Source: Oryzias latipes (Eukaryota > Chordata > Actinopteri > Beloniformes > Adrianichthyidae). Taken from it: 64,000 nt of DNA. The position numbers were made by a program, and so were the translations under genes. The notes below the pieces were generated by a model that worked only from the letters and a program-made list of their open reading frames with translations, made no database searches and was not told where the DNA came from. The stretch spans positions 17,020,331-17,084,330 of the forward strand of contig NC_019871.2 of the NCBI RefSeq assembly GCF_002234675.1. Direction: 5' to 3'. This document shows, piece after piece, positions 1 through 27,000 of the stretch (position 1 is the stretch's first letter; each line of letters begins with the position of its first letter).

Positions 1-1155
1 CTTCAGGCCATGGGCTGGAGTAACAATGAAATCGGGTCCATGCAAGTTCAGAGTGGCGCGTGAGTGAACTGCCATGAATACATATCCAGTACATTTAACA
101 CGACTCACTGTTGCACGCTAAATTGTTTTCAAATATCAACTTAAATCAAATCAAATTTTATTTAAAAAGCATTTGTCACGGCTCAACAACACAAAGTGCT
201 TTACAGAATGAAAATGTCGCTCAAATTTAAAAACCAAAGGACAGACCTTCACATAAAATAAAAAAAATCTGGGATAAGCTGTCTAAACATGCAAAAATAA
301 TTTATTGATATTTAAATATGGCACATTTTTTGCATTGAATTTTTTTTTGCCTTTCAGCAAAGTTCTACTTTTGTTACTTTCATTTTCCCACCAGAACCAG
401 AACCAGGCTATTCATTTAGGTCTATAGTGAACTTTGTTTTTTGAATATTTTTATTTAGAACTTAACTCATGCAGCTTTAACCCTGTGTTTTAGTAAATAG
501 TGTTTTCTCAAGCTAAAAATAAATTAGACGTTCCCCCTTTTTTCCAGGGTTATGACTTCATTAAAATATTGAGGCACATTATAAAGCATATCTTCAAATG
601 GGCATGATCTTTGTGGAATCAATAAGTATCATATAACTACTTTGATGTAAACAACACATTAGAGCCCACCTTTTTATATACTTTTTCTCTGAGATAAGAG
701 TAATAAGTAAACCACATTCTTTAAGACTGTCCATGCTTTTGCATTAAAAGTTTGTCTTTATTTGAAAACAACTCAAAAACTCTTTTAAGTTCTATAAGGA
801 CCTTGCATTGGGGATTTGTGTTGGCTTAAACTGAGGATACAAAATTTTGACAACTCAAAAATTCCAAGAGCTGCAGATACTAAATGTTTTGTAGCCATCC
901 CAGGTTTGTCTTCTTGCTGCTTTTTTGATCTGAATGTGAATCATATCTTACTGGGAACACCTCCACTTTGTTTTCCCTAACTAGTGATGTCTCTCCTTCT
1001 TATCCAGCTGGGTGTGCTACCAGTTTCCAGGTTACCGTGGTTACCAGTACATCATGGAATGTGATCGCCACGGTGGCGAGTACAAACATTACAGAGAGTG
1101 GGGCTCCCACGCTCAGTCCTTCCAGGTCCAGTCACTGCGTCGCATCCAGCAGTGA
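1..1155 (+). CDS. cryba1: Beta-crystallin A1 (A3/A1), 3' end: last two coding exons
   Basis: Structural protein of the eye lens, built from Greek-key motifs in two beta/gamma-crystallin domains. Only the C-terminal end lies in the window. The penultimate exon enters at position 1 and ends at 59 before a GTGAGT donor; it reads [20 protein letters not shown]. The last exon runs 1008-1155 after a TCCAG acceptor and reads [20 protein letters not shown], then [20 protein letters not shown] and QSLRRIQQ, then TGA. The split codon GC|C rejoins in phase. The WVCYQ(F/Y)PGYRGYQYI...REWGSHAQ...RRIQQ ending is diagnostic of CRYBA1 and differs from the beta-B crystallins. Teleosts carry several cryba1 copies, so the exact paralog (a, b or l) cannot be fixed here. 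Upstream exons are outside the window. Confidence 0.93.
127..212 (-). repeat. LINE/SINE 3'-tail fragment in cryba1 intron
   Basis: Read on the minus strand the segment gives 'aaagcactttgtg...' followed by an (AAATTTGATTTGATTT)-like tail. This is the short 3' tail pattern of dispersed teleost retroposons. Only the tail remains; the family cannot be fixed. Confidence 0.45.
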
Positions 1156-1386
1156 GACCTGCAGCCAGATCTCCCAGCCTCTCTCTCTGTACCTCTTCCA
1201 CATCCTCCTCCTCTTCCTTCCTTCACCCAGTCATTCCAGCACTCCTTGGTGCTTAACCCTTCAGATGTTTACAGAAATGTTGTTTTATCAAGATGGGAAC
1301 AAAGAAAAAGTTGAGTAAAGAATCGAAAAGGGAAAGAAAAACAAAGAAAGAGTGAAGAAAAGTTCCTGACTGTAGCCCCACTAAGG

Positions 1387-1392
1387 AATAAA
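1387..1392 (+). promoter_or_regulatory. cryba1: Probable polyadenylation signal of cryba1
   Basis: AATAAA lies 232 bases after the cryba1 stop codon, a normal distance for a short crystallin 3' UTR. It is followed almost at once by a 22-base G run. Confidence 0.55.
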
Positions 1393-1397
1393 GAGTT

Positions 1398-1419
1398 GGG
1401 GGGGGGGGGGGGGGGGGGG
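1398..1419 (+). repeat. Homopolymer G tract (22 nt)
   Basis: Twenty-two uninterrupted G residues just 3' of the cryba1 poly(A) signal. The tract could fold as a G-quadruplex, and its true length is uncertain because such runs are error-prone in sequencing and assembly. Confidence 0.85.
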
Positions 1420-1984
1420 TTGAAAGTCCTGACGAAGCATAGCTGTGTCACTCAAAGTTGTTGCTCCTCTTATTAGTGGATTGAAAATGACACTATGGGG
1501 GAAACTTTTAAAAATGAATGGACAACTTTGAACAAAAACAAATACAAGTCTGCTGCTAACATTATGTCTAACTTGTGATTTATTTTTGAGTCTTTGTTTT
1601 TGTGAAGTTCAAGCTGCACCACATTCATTAATTTCAAAGTTCCTTCAATCAAACATTTACACCCAGGCCATGTAATTAAGGGTATTACTGTCCTGATCTC
1701 TGTTCGATTCCAGGACTGTAACATATAGTCTATATTCTTGGACAAAATAGGCACCTAAAGGCAGATCTTCATCTGCCAATGATGGAAGGCTCATTCAAAC
1801 TGTGCAAAAGAGAAATACTGCATTTGCAGAGAACATGCCCCTTCAAATGTTAAAAGACATTGACTTAACTTAAGCTAATACTGATGCTGCAATAAAAAGT
1901 TATTTTTTCTCAAAAAGCATGAACATTGTTATCAAATTCTTTGAAGAGCTGCAAACAGTTAAATTAACTATTAGTCCAAAATGG
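1420..1984. other. Intergenic DNA, nothing recognised
   Basis: AT-rich spacer between cryba1 and a retrotransposon remnant. I see no convincing open frame, splice pattern or repeat signature. Confidence 0.5.
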
Positions 1985-2975
1985 CAGGGTCAAGACCCGG
2001 GCAATAAAAAGCTACGCACTGCCAGTTATCAGATACCCTGCAGGAATTATAAGATGGCGAAAGGAAGAGATACAGACCACGGATGTTAAGACACGAAAGC
2101 TCCTCACCATGCATGGAGGGTTCCATCCCAAATCCAGCACCCTGAGACTGTATGCTAGCCGCAAGGAAGGAGGCCGAGGACTAGTGAGTGTAGAAGCCAC
2201 TATCCAGGATGAAACATCCAAGATGCATGAATACATCAAGCTCAAGGTCCCAACTGACAGTGTGGTCAGTGAATGTCTCAGGAAATGGAGAGCAGAGGAT
2301 ACAGTGCTGGAGGACAGATCCTCATGGGAGGACAAACCCCTGCATGGGATGTACCACCGGACCATAACTTAAGTGGCTGATATTAAGAAGTCCTACCAAT
2401 GACTAGAAAGGGCTGGCCTACAGGACAGCGCTGAAGCACTCATCTTAGCAGCTCAGGAACAAGCCCTGAGCACCAGAGCGATAGAGGCTCAGATCTACCA
2501 CACCAGACAAGACCCAAGGTGTAGGCTGTGCAAAGAGGCGCCTGAAACAATCCAGCACATAACTGCAGGGTGTAAGATGCTGGCAGGTAAAGCATACATG
2601 GAGCGACACAATCAAGTGGCTGGAATAATATACAGGAACATGTGTGCAGAATATGAACTGGAAACCCCAAAGTCAAAATGGGAAACACCTCCGAAGGTGG
2701 TAGAGAATGAAAGGGCAAAGATCCTGTAGGACTTCCAGATCCAGACTGATAGGATGGAAATGGAAAAGCAACCAGACATTGTAGTGTTGAATAAAGAACA
2801 GAGGAAAGCCGTTGTGGTGGATGTGGCAGTGCCAAGCGATGGGATAATCAGGAAGAAGGAACATGAGAAACTGGAGAAATACCAGGGACTCAGAGAAGAA
2901 CTGGAGAAGTGAGTCCTCTGGTAGAGGACCTGAGCCTGGGTGAGAAACCACCCGCGGAAGGGTGAGAGGGGCGTT
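1985..2975 (+). mobile_element. RLE-type non-LTR retrotransposon remnant (C-terminal part of ORF)
   Basis: One reading frame, broken by stops near 2370, 2399 and 2727 and ending at a stop near 2911, encodes the region C-terminal to the reverse transcriptase. It includes SYALPVIRYPAGIIRWRKEE, the conserved MHGGFHPKSSTLRLYASRK, then CRLCKEAPETIQHITAGC, which is a C-x2-C-x8-H-x4-C zinc knuckle, then QPDIVVLNKEQRKAVVVDVA, a PD...D restriction-like endonuclease core. Zinc knuckle plus RLE is the arrangement of the R2, NeSL/Hero and Dong/R4 (Rex6) clades, as opposed to LINEs with an N-terminal APE endonuclease. The copy is 5' truncated and dead. Clade assignment is open. Confidence 0.82.
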
Positions 2976-3340
2976 TTTATTTATTAATGTATTCATTTTT
3001 TTAAATATAATACAATACACAATATAAATGTATATCATACAAATTATTAGGCTTCTCTTTCAGAAAACCAGATTTATGAATAAAATAACAAAATTGTTTA
3101 AAAAACTTATTCTCTTTCTTTTTGGACACAACCAAATTCAATGTTAAGGTATGTAATTGTTGGGAGTATGTTTTATTGTTGAAAGCCACCTACATAATCT
3201 ACCTATACTTCCAGAAAATTGGAACCAAATTGCTATCATGAAACAGGTGCTTTTGAGTTTCATTATCTTTCGCTCATACAGTATCCTGTTAAAACCGAAA
3301 CATAACAACGGTCTTTAATTTTTTGTCCAACTCCAGCGGT
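2976..3340. other. Intergenic DNA upstream of cpd
   Basis: AT-rich, no gene or clear repeat seen. The base composition turns more GC-rich toward the cpd promoter from about 3340. Confidence 0.5.
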
Positions 3341-3372
3341 CCACCTTAAATCGACGTATAGCTCCGCCTCTA

Positions 3373-3380
3373 TGACGTCA
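3373..3380. promoter_or_regulatory. CRE (TGACGTCA) in cpd promoter
   Basis: A perfect palindromic TGACGTCA, the ATF/CREB site, lies 156 bases 5' of the cpd start codon, next to a CCGCC motif. A TATAAA lies at 3425-3430, but with no transcript data its use as a TATA box is a guess. Confidence 0.5.
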
Positions 3381-3455
3381 GCGGAAGCCAAGCGAAAACA
3401 GGCAGGCCAGGGAGGCTGACAGATTATAAAAAGAAAAAGGAAAACTTCCTTGTCG

Positions 3456-3473
3456 ATGAGTCGGTGTGTTTAA
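3456..3473 (+). other. Upstream ORF 1 in cpd 5' leader
   Basis: ATG AGT CGG TGT GTT TAA, a five-codon uORF. It matters only if transcription starts upstream of 3456. Confidence 0.35.
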
Positions 3474-3508
3474 AATATTCGACGCTGTGTTGCCCTTCTA
3501 ACGTCCAG

Positions 3509-3520
3509 ATGGTCTATTAG
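3509..3520 (+). other. Upstream ORF 2 in cpd 5' leader (3 codons plus stop)
   Basis: ATG GTC TAT TAG ends 15 bases before the cpd start codon, so it is very likely within the 5' UTR. A tiny uORF this close could lower initiation at the main ATG. Confidence 0.45.
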
Positions 3521-3535
3521 CAGAAGGCCGACAAA

Positions 3536-20626
<17,091 letters not shown>

Positions 20627-22215
20627 GAAATGTTGAACCACTTTAGTCCAGTGCTGAACCCCCACCACTGTCATACTACAGATCAGCAAAGGAGCATGCA
20701 AAACTCAAGACTGAGCTGCCTCTCTGTGTCGGTGTATTAAAACTGTAAGATAATTCTTTTTTTAAACTCCACATCATTAGTCTCAGCCTTGATTACTTGG
20801 ATTTCAGTTTTGCTAAATGAATTTTTTTTTTTTTCCTCCCGAGCCATTTAAGACTATTCCCTTAGGTCAAACTCCGTCCAGCCCATCAAGTCCAAAACAA
20901 CCTGTTTGATAGTAGACAAATCTCCTCCAGGTGTTTTTGCTGTTTTTATTTTCAAACTATTTATAAAAATAGTTTTTATTTATTAGTCCAAGACAAAATG
21001 GTGGCACAGCAATGTCCAAGCCTTTAGGTGACTGAATCCAACACGGTGCCTTGTCTTCTCTAAACTTTATACTACTTGCTTCATGCCGGGATTTGATCCA
21101 AAACTCAGGTGGTTTTGCGGGAAATATATGAGATCAGGGGATCTGAGATCCAAAGCGTGCAGTTGAAATTGGCTTATCTGTTCTCAGCAGATTTATGTTT
21201 GTATGTTTGGGAGGAAGCTTAAAAATGTCATGGAGAATTTGTTAAAAAGCTTCATTCTAACTCTGCCTTGTTAATGGAGTGTTTTCCTGTTGTGATCCAG
21301 CATTGTGCAAGCTGAAAATAGATTGTTGTTTTTTTTTTAATCACTGGCCAAGACAGAAACCTACAGGTAATTGTGAAAAGAATGTATTCTATTATCTTTG
21401 AGTCTGTTGAAATCTGTAAAAAAAACAAAAACCCTGCTGACTTTCACTAATGTCACATGACATCTGTGCCCAAATTCTTTTAACAGAAATATTTGGAATC
21501 TTCTGAGTTTCTTTTTCACTACGGTGACTTAAATTTGGAATGAACAACAAATGACTAAGCAAAATAAAATGTTTTTGTTTGTTCTAAAAACCAAAGGGCG
21601 TGTTATGCAGAAAATGGATCATGGTTTATGACAGTGTGACTATATTCACCAATCTTTTTAGGCAGCATCAGTCTCTATGGGGATGTTTGTTAGAACATTT
21701 TGAACAAGTTTGTCAGAGGTTCATCACAATTTGAAAGTTTTACCATGAAATCGTTTTTCCTTACATGACTAGAAGGAAATTGAAGAATGATGGATGAGAT
21801 TTTCATATGTTTGGACTAACTTGCGGATCTCCAAACTATGGGTTGTCTACAACTGTTTCATTGCTTTGCATGGCTTTGAAGCAATACAAATGTTGCCGTG
21901 ACAGGTTTGCTGTAATTTCTACAGCTGTTTTGTCGAGAAATGATTGTGGAGAAACACTTTTGTAAGTTATTTTTCCTATACTGTGCATAAGATCTGTATA
22001 TGAACTTTGGAATACCATTTTTGTGTGTTATTGTTGCACAGTGTTGGTGTAAAGATTTTATATAAACTGGAATGAAATGTAAATATTTATCAATTGTGAT
22101 TGGGAGTGAAAAAGTGCACTTTGTGTTTACCATAAATCCACAATATAACATCTCAAAGCTTTGTTATACCATGACAGGCTAATATTCACAAGACCTCACA
22201 AAACAAGGAAATAAA
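20627..22215 (+). other. cpd: Probable cpd 3' UTR
   Basis: From the stop codon to the AATAAA at 22210-22215 I see no repeat, frame or splice structure, consistent with a long 3' UTR. An earlier AATAAA at 21563-21568 could give a shorter form. The end is inferred from signals only. Confidence 0.5.
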
Positions 22216-22324
22216 ATAATTCACTGCACATCTTTCTATTGTCTTCAGTTTTCATGGAACTGCTTTGCAATTGTTGATTTTTCTTTTCTTCATGGATCTT
22301 ATATTAAGAATAGTGCAAGTATTC

Positions 22325-23050
22325 TCATCAGAATCAGCTTTATTGGCCAAGTACAGTGTGGATACAAGGAATTTAGCCTCGGTGTCTTATGCTCTCGTGC
22401 AAACCAAACAAGGTATAGAATGGTGAAAAGGTAAAGACAAGAGAAAAATATAAAGATAAAATAAATTAAAATACATTAGCAGTTATCGTTTTCTGTTCCG
22501 TGCTCTGTGACTTGTCAGGAGTTCATCAGAGTGACAGCTTGGGGAAGAAACAGACTTTGTTTCCGGTTCCTGAGCCTGGACCATTATAGATCCTGAATGG
22601 AGGGAAGGCTGGAACCAATAATCCTCTCAGCAGATCTGATGATTCCCTGCAGTTTTGCCCTGTCATGTCTAGTTGCAGATCCCAACCAGACCATGATGGA
22701 TGTGGTCAGGACAGACTGGATCATTACATAATTCTTCAGACAGAAGAATTCTGTCTGTTCTCCTCAATTCAGTCACTTAGCAACCAATGTTAGTTAAAAC
22801 ACCAACCAGTTTTCCACAGCAGCTCCTGAGGCAGGGTAAACTTAGTGTCACAGGAAGTACAACCTCTGCTGAGCCTTTTTCTGGAGTGAGTCAATGTGAT
22901 AGGTTCACTTAAGGTCCCGAGAGACGGTGGACCCTAGGAAGCTTTGTGAGTCTGTGGAGTGGATGGTGCTGTTGAGAATTGTGAGTGGAGGGGATGGGGT
23001 AGAGGGGGTTCCTCCTGACGTCACTGTCATCTCATTAATTTTAAAGATTA
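22325..23050 (-). mobile_element. LINE 3'-end remnant (antisense)
   Basis: Starts on the plus strand with gaatcagctttattggccaa, the complement of a common teleost LINE 3' end, and continues through cagatctgatgattccctgc, catgatggatgtggtcagga and gagtgagtcaatgtg, segments that on the minus strand derive from the C-terminal part of a LINE reverse transcriptase. The frames are broken. It lies between cpd and gosr1. Confidence 0.6.
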
Positions 23051-23277
23051 GATATTTATGTGCCAAGCAAGACTGACAAAAGGTTGGAAAAGAAAAGAGT
23101 GGAAAGACAGAAGAGCCAAACACATTTGAAAAAATCAAACATACTTGACTTGTTCAAGGTTCTGCTACCTAAACATGGCATGGTTCAGCTGACAAATTGA
23201 AAAGTACAATGTTGTGAAAGCATTTTCAGAAAAACTTTAACAATTTAATGGTGCCATATTTGTAATGTTCACCTTCA

Positions 23278-23366
23278 GGAGCTGCAAATCAGCTTTCACT
23301 GATTTGCAGTGGTGGTTTGCCCTTCCTGACACAACGCTGTTTTTTACCCGGGCTGGGGACCAGCAC
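23278..23366 (+). repeat. Dispersed repeat, copy 2 (shared with 4603-4720)
   Basis: Contains aatcagctttcactgattt, gcccttcctgacacaacgct and acccgggctggggacc in the same order as copy 1. It directly abuts the piggyBac-like MITE that follows. Confidence 0.6.
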
Positions 23367-23382
23367 AGTGCCACATTAAAAA

Positions 23383-23587
23383 CCCTTGTGCTATCTTAGA
23401 TGACCCCCACCCTTACTTTGACGTGTTCTCCCTACCATGACAAAGGTGGATAAAGGTGGAAAGATTTCATGTAATCCATGGACACCAGTGAAGATCACAA
23501 ATCATTGAAGAAAAAGGTTCAGAGCACTGTCTAGTGGGTCTAGATGACCCAACTCCCAATGTTATAGTGCCTAGGACAGCACAAGGG
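23383..23587 (+). mobile_element. piggyBac-like MITE, copy A
   Basis: A 205-bp element starting CCCTTGTGCTATCTTAGATG and ending gacagcacaaggg, so the ends are inverted repeats. Copies B (53370-53575), C (53613-53817) and a fragment (54611-54645) share the whole sequence. Copy C has intact TTAA on both sides; here the flanks have decayed (aaaa / ttac). CCC-ends and TTAA targets fit piggyBac-type MITEs. Confidence 0.78.
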
Positions 23588-23997
23588 TTACGAAAAATTC
23601 ATTTTGTAATAGGCAGAGGGGAGCTCCACAGGCTGGGACCAAACTCCATATTTTAAGCCAACACAGAGTGGATCTATGAAGGACTACTCCAGAATGGAGG
23701 TGTGTAGGGTATAAAGTTTTCAAAGGAATAATCCACATGTTCATTTTTACTGTTTGTGCCATAATTTCACCTGCCTTGACCTTTCAAATGTGGTTCTGTT
23801 AAACAGGCGGGAAAAAAGTAAAAATAATATAAAAAAGTAAAAGATTTGTTACCACGAGGTATTTTGTTTACAATAATAAAATGTTCCATCAAAAACAAAC
23901 GTGCTTTTAAAAAACGTTTCCGCAACTAAACTTTAGTCAGTTGAGGAGTCATTGCCTATCAGCCTCAGCTGCGGGAAAACAGACGCGGTTTCTTTTT

Positions 23998-24030
23998 GTC
24001 ACGTGACCACCTCCTCAAGTTGGTGACGTC
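23998..24030. promoter_or_regulatory. gosr1 promoter: GTCACGTGAC E-box and CRE-like TGACGTCG
   Basis: The palindrome GTCACGTGAC (23998-24007) contains CACGTG, the site of bHLH-zip factors such as USF and TFE3/TFEB. TGACGTCG (24024-24031) matches the CRE in seven of eight bases. Both lie within 50 bases of the gosr1 start codon in a locally GC-rich stretch, as expected for a housekeeping promoter. Confidence 0.45.
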
Positions 24031-24044
24031 GCAGAACAACAAAA

Positions 24045-27000
24045 ATGGCAGGACTAGGAAGCAGCAACTACTGGGAAGGTAATCCATCAAGAATTTGACC
24101 CAAGTCACGTTAAAGTTTTATACAGAACGACACCGCTAGGTCTCGTGTACCTGGTGCCGTTAGGAATTGTGTCTGCGTCTTTGCCATTACTCTGTGATTT
24201 AAGCAACAACAGGTTAGCCGACATGCTAACTAACGCATCGACGCCGAACTGAACTAAGCTGCCAAAGCCTCACCGTCCAACTTTAAACTGATTATCAACT
24301 GAGCGCTCCTCGTTTGTCTTTCGATAGATTCAAAACAATACCTAAATTAAAGAATATATATTTGTGTATTTTTTGTTGGTCTCGAAAAAAACCAAGCCAT
24401 AAATCATGAAGGGATCAAGAAACCCGGCGTCTAGAGTAAGACGTAAGAGACGTCTCGATGAACTCCCCTCTGTTTTTTTCTGTAAAACATTTGCTATCCA
24501 TCAACTGTATAAACCCCATCAGTACAGGTTTCTGAGTTCAAATAAAAATTACCCAACTTGTCTTTAGCTTTACAGAAGCCTTATCATGAGTTAAACATTT
24601 ATATAAAAAATCAGCAATATGGTTCGATAAAGGGAAAACTTTAAAAGGTTCAGGTTATTTATGCTCAACCTCTAATCAGTACTTTAAGTATGCAGGTGTA
24701 CCAATTTTTCTACAGAATGAAACATACATATCTCTGTTTTAGTTAACATGTTTAGGTCAGGATCATTTAGTCTGGGTGTGATGACAGTTTGGGGTTTCAT
24801 ATCCGTCTTGCCCATACAGTACCTATATCCGGCCTCAAATATGTTTGTTTTTAGTCCTTTATGCTGCTTTTGTTGCAGATTTGAGGAAGCAGGCTAGGCA
24901 GTTGGAAAATGAACTGGACCTGAAGCTGGTCTCATTCAGTAAACTGTGCACCAGCTACAGCAGCTCCAGGGATGGACGTCGAGGAGACACGTAAGATCTC
25001 TGCACTCTTCAAATGACACTCATCTCTAAAGCAAATGCCCATCATTTTCTGAAATTATGTATTTAACATGAATTGCCCATTTTTGTTTTATGTATTTGTT
25101 CTTTAGATACAGTGCAAGCTTTACTTAATTACTAATTCAGTTTACTAATAACATAATTGGTCTAAACCCAAGTGTGTCTTTTTGGTAAAGGTCCATGTTT
25201 CTTTGACTAAGCTGTGGTGCCAACCTCTTTGATATTTGCTTTTTAACAAATGAATATTGACTCTAGTGAGGACACATTTGCATCAAATATAAATAACTTC
25301 AAAATGGTGAGGTCAAATCCAAAGATTTTTTTGGCCTTTTAGCAGAGGAGCCTCTGCTGCAAACAACAACCTTTAATACTTAAAGAGCCATTTAGGGCTG
25401 TTTCTCACTGATCAAAATGTAGTAGGAACCACAAAGTCTTTCAAAATTGTTGATACTGCTTTGCATTTAAACCATTGATCATTTTAAATTACAAAAAAGG
25501 AAATTTGCAGAGAAAAAGGTCAACAATTTTGTTTCTGGTGTCCTTAGACAGCTCTTTGGTCTTGGCCATAGTGGAGTTTGGGGAATGACTGTTTAAGGTT
25601 ATGGACAGGTGTCTTTCATATAGATAATGAGTTCAAACAGGTGACATTAATACAGGTAATGAGTGGAGGACAGAGGATCCTCTTACAGAAAAAGTTACAG
25701 GTCTGTGAAAGACAGGAATCTTGCTTGTAGGTAATTTACAAATAAATTCTTTAAAAATCCGACGATGGGATTTTCTGCTTTTTTCTTCTCATTTTCTCTC
25801 TCATAGTTGAGATATACCTATGATGAAAATTACAGGCCTCTCTCATCTTTTCTAGTGGGAGAACTTGCACAATTGATGGCTGACTAAATACTTTTTGCCC
25901 CACTGTATAAAAACATTCAAATGGGTTTTCTTAGCAACCCCCTTCTGTATAGCAAATAAACAATGTTGTGCAGTATAAAATAGTTTGTGCTTGATTAAGT
26001 AAATAGAGCGATCAAAGATGGAACGTTTCAGTAATGTTTTGATAGTTTTTCAAATCTGTGTATTCTGGAGGATTGGAAAGCTTTCAGTGCTGCTTGATGT
26101 AGTGCAGTGACAAAGGTACAAAAACGTTGCTGTTTATTTTTACTGTTCTAGAGCCACCTTGGCCATAAATTTGTAAACCTAACTGATCTAATTTAATTCA
26201 ATGCTAACTAATCATTTTACAAAGTTGGGGTTACCATTAATTTATTTTTCTTCATAATGAAGAGATAGAAGTGCCACATGTGATGCCAGAGCCTGAGATT
26301 GCAGATCCATATTTTAGACTGTGCATCTTTTAAAGTAGATATAAAATGTGATTTGAAAAAAAAAAAGATCTCTGCATGCAAATGTGGTTTCTTGTTTGGA
26401 GTTGCATTCAGGAGTCTGAGCTGGCAGAAACACAGCTACGACAACAAATTTGTCCCTGTACTCTTGAGTAAAAAATGTACTCGAAGAAAGGCCTTTATCC
26501 ATTAATGAACCTCATGCAATTGCTCTGAGTAACTTTGATTAAATTTAACCATGAAACATGACTGATCTTGTAGGCTTGAAAAGTTGAAAAAGAGAAGATG
26601 GTTCATGCCAACTAAAGTTCTTTATTTTTACATGAAAATCTTTTATGTAAAATCTCGTTCATTCAGGATGGATCCATAGCAGAAAACATTCATTTGGAGT
26701 TGGGTTTTCTTTGTAACTGCTCACTGTTCCCACTTGCCTCTCTACAGCTCGGATACCACCCCACTTCTCAACAACTCCACTCAGGACAGGATGTTTGACA
26801 CCATGTCCGTGGAGATCGAGCAGCTTTTAGCCAAAGTAAGTCGTTTTAGCCAGATGAAATGTAAAAGCATTGAGAAAACTTTAGTCATTGTTTTCCTCAG
26901 AAAGTTTGCAATTCAACCAGAAATTATTCAAACTTTGAGTGTCGATATTAACTCTGAAAACATCCAGAAAGTAAATGTGTGATTGGGTTTAATAGGAAAA

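Noticed and set aside
2012..2365. Minus-strand 117-codon open frame
   Set aside because: Shadow of the retrotransposon frame on the plus strand, which carries the recognisable motifs.
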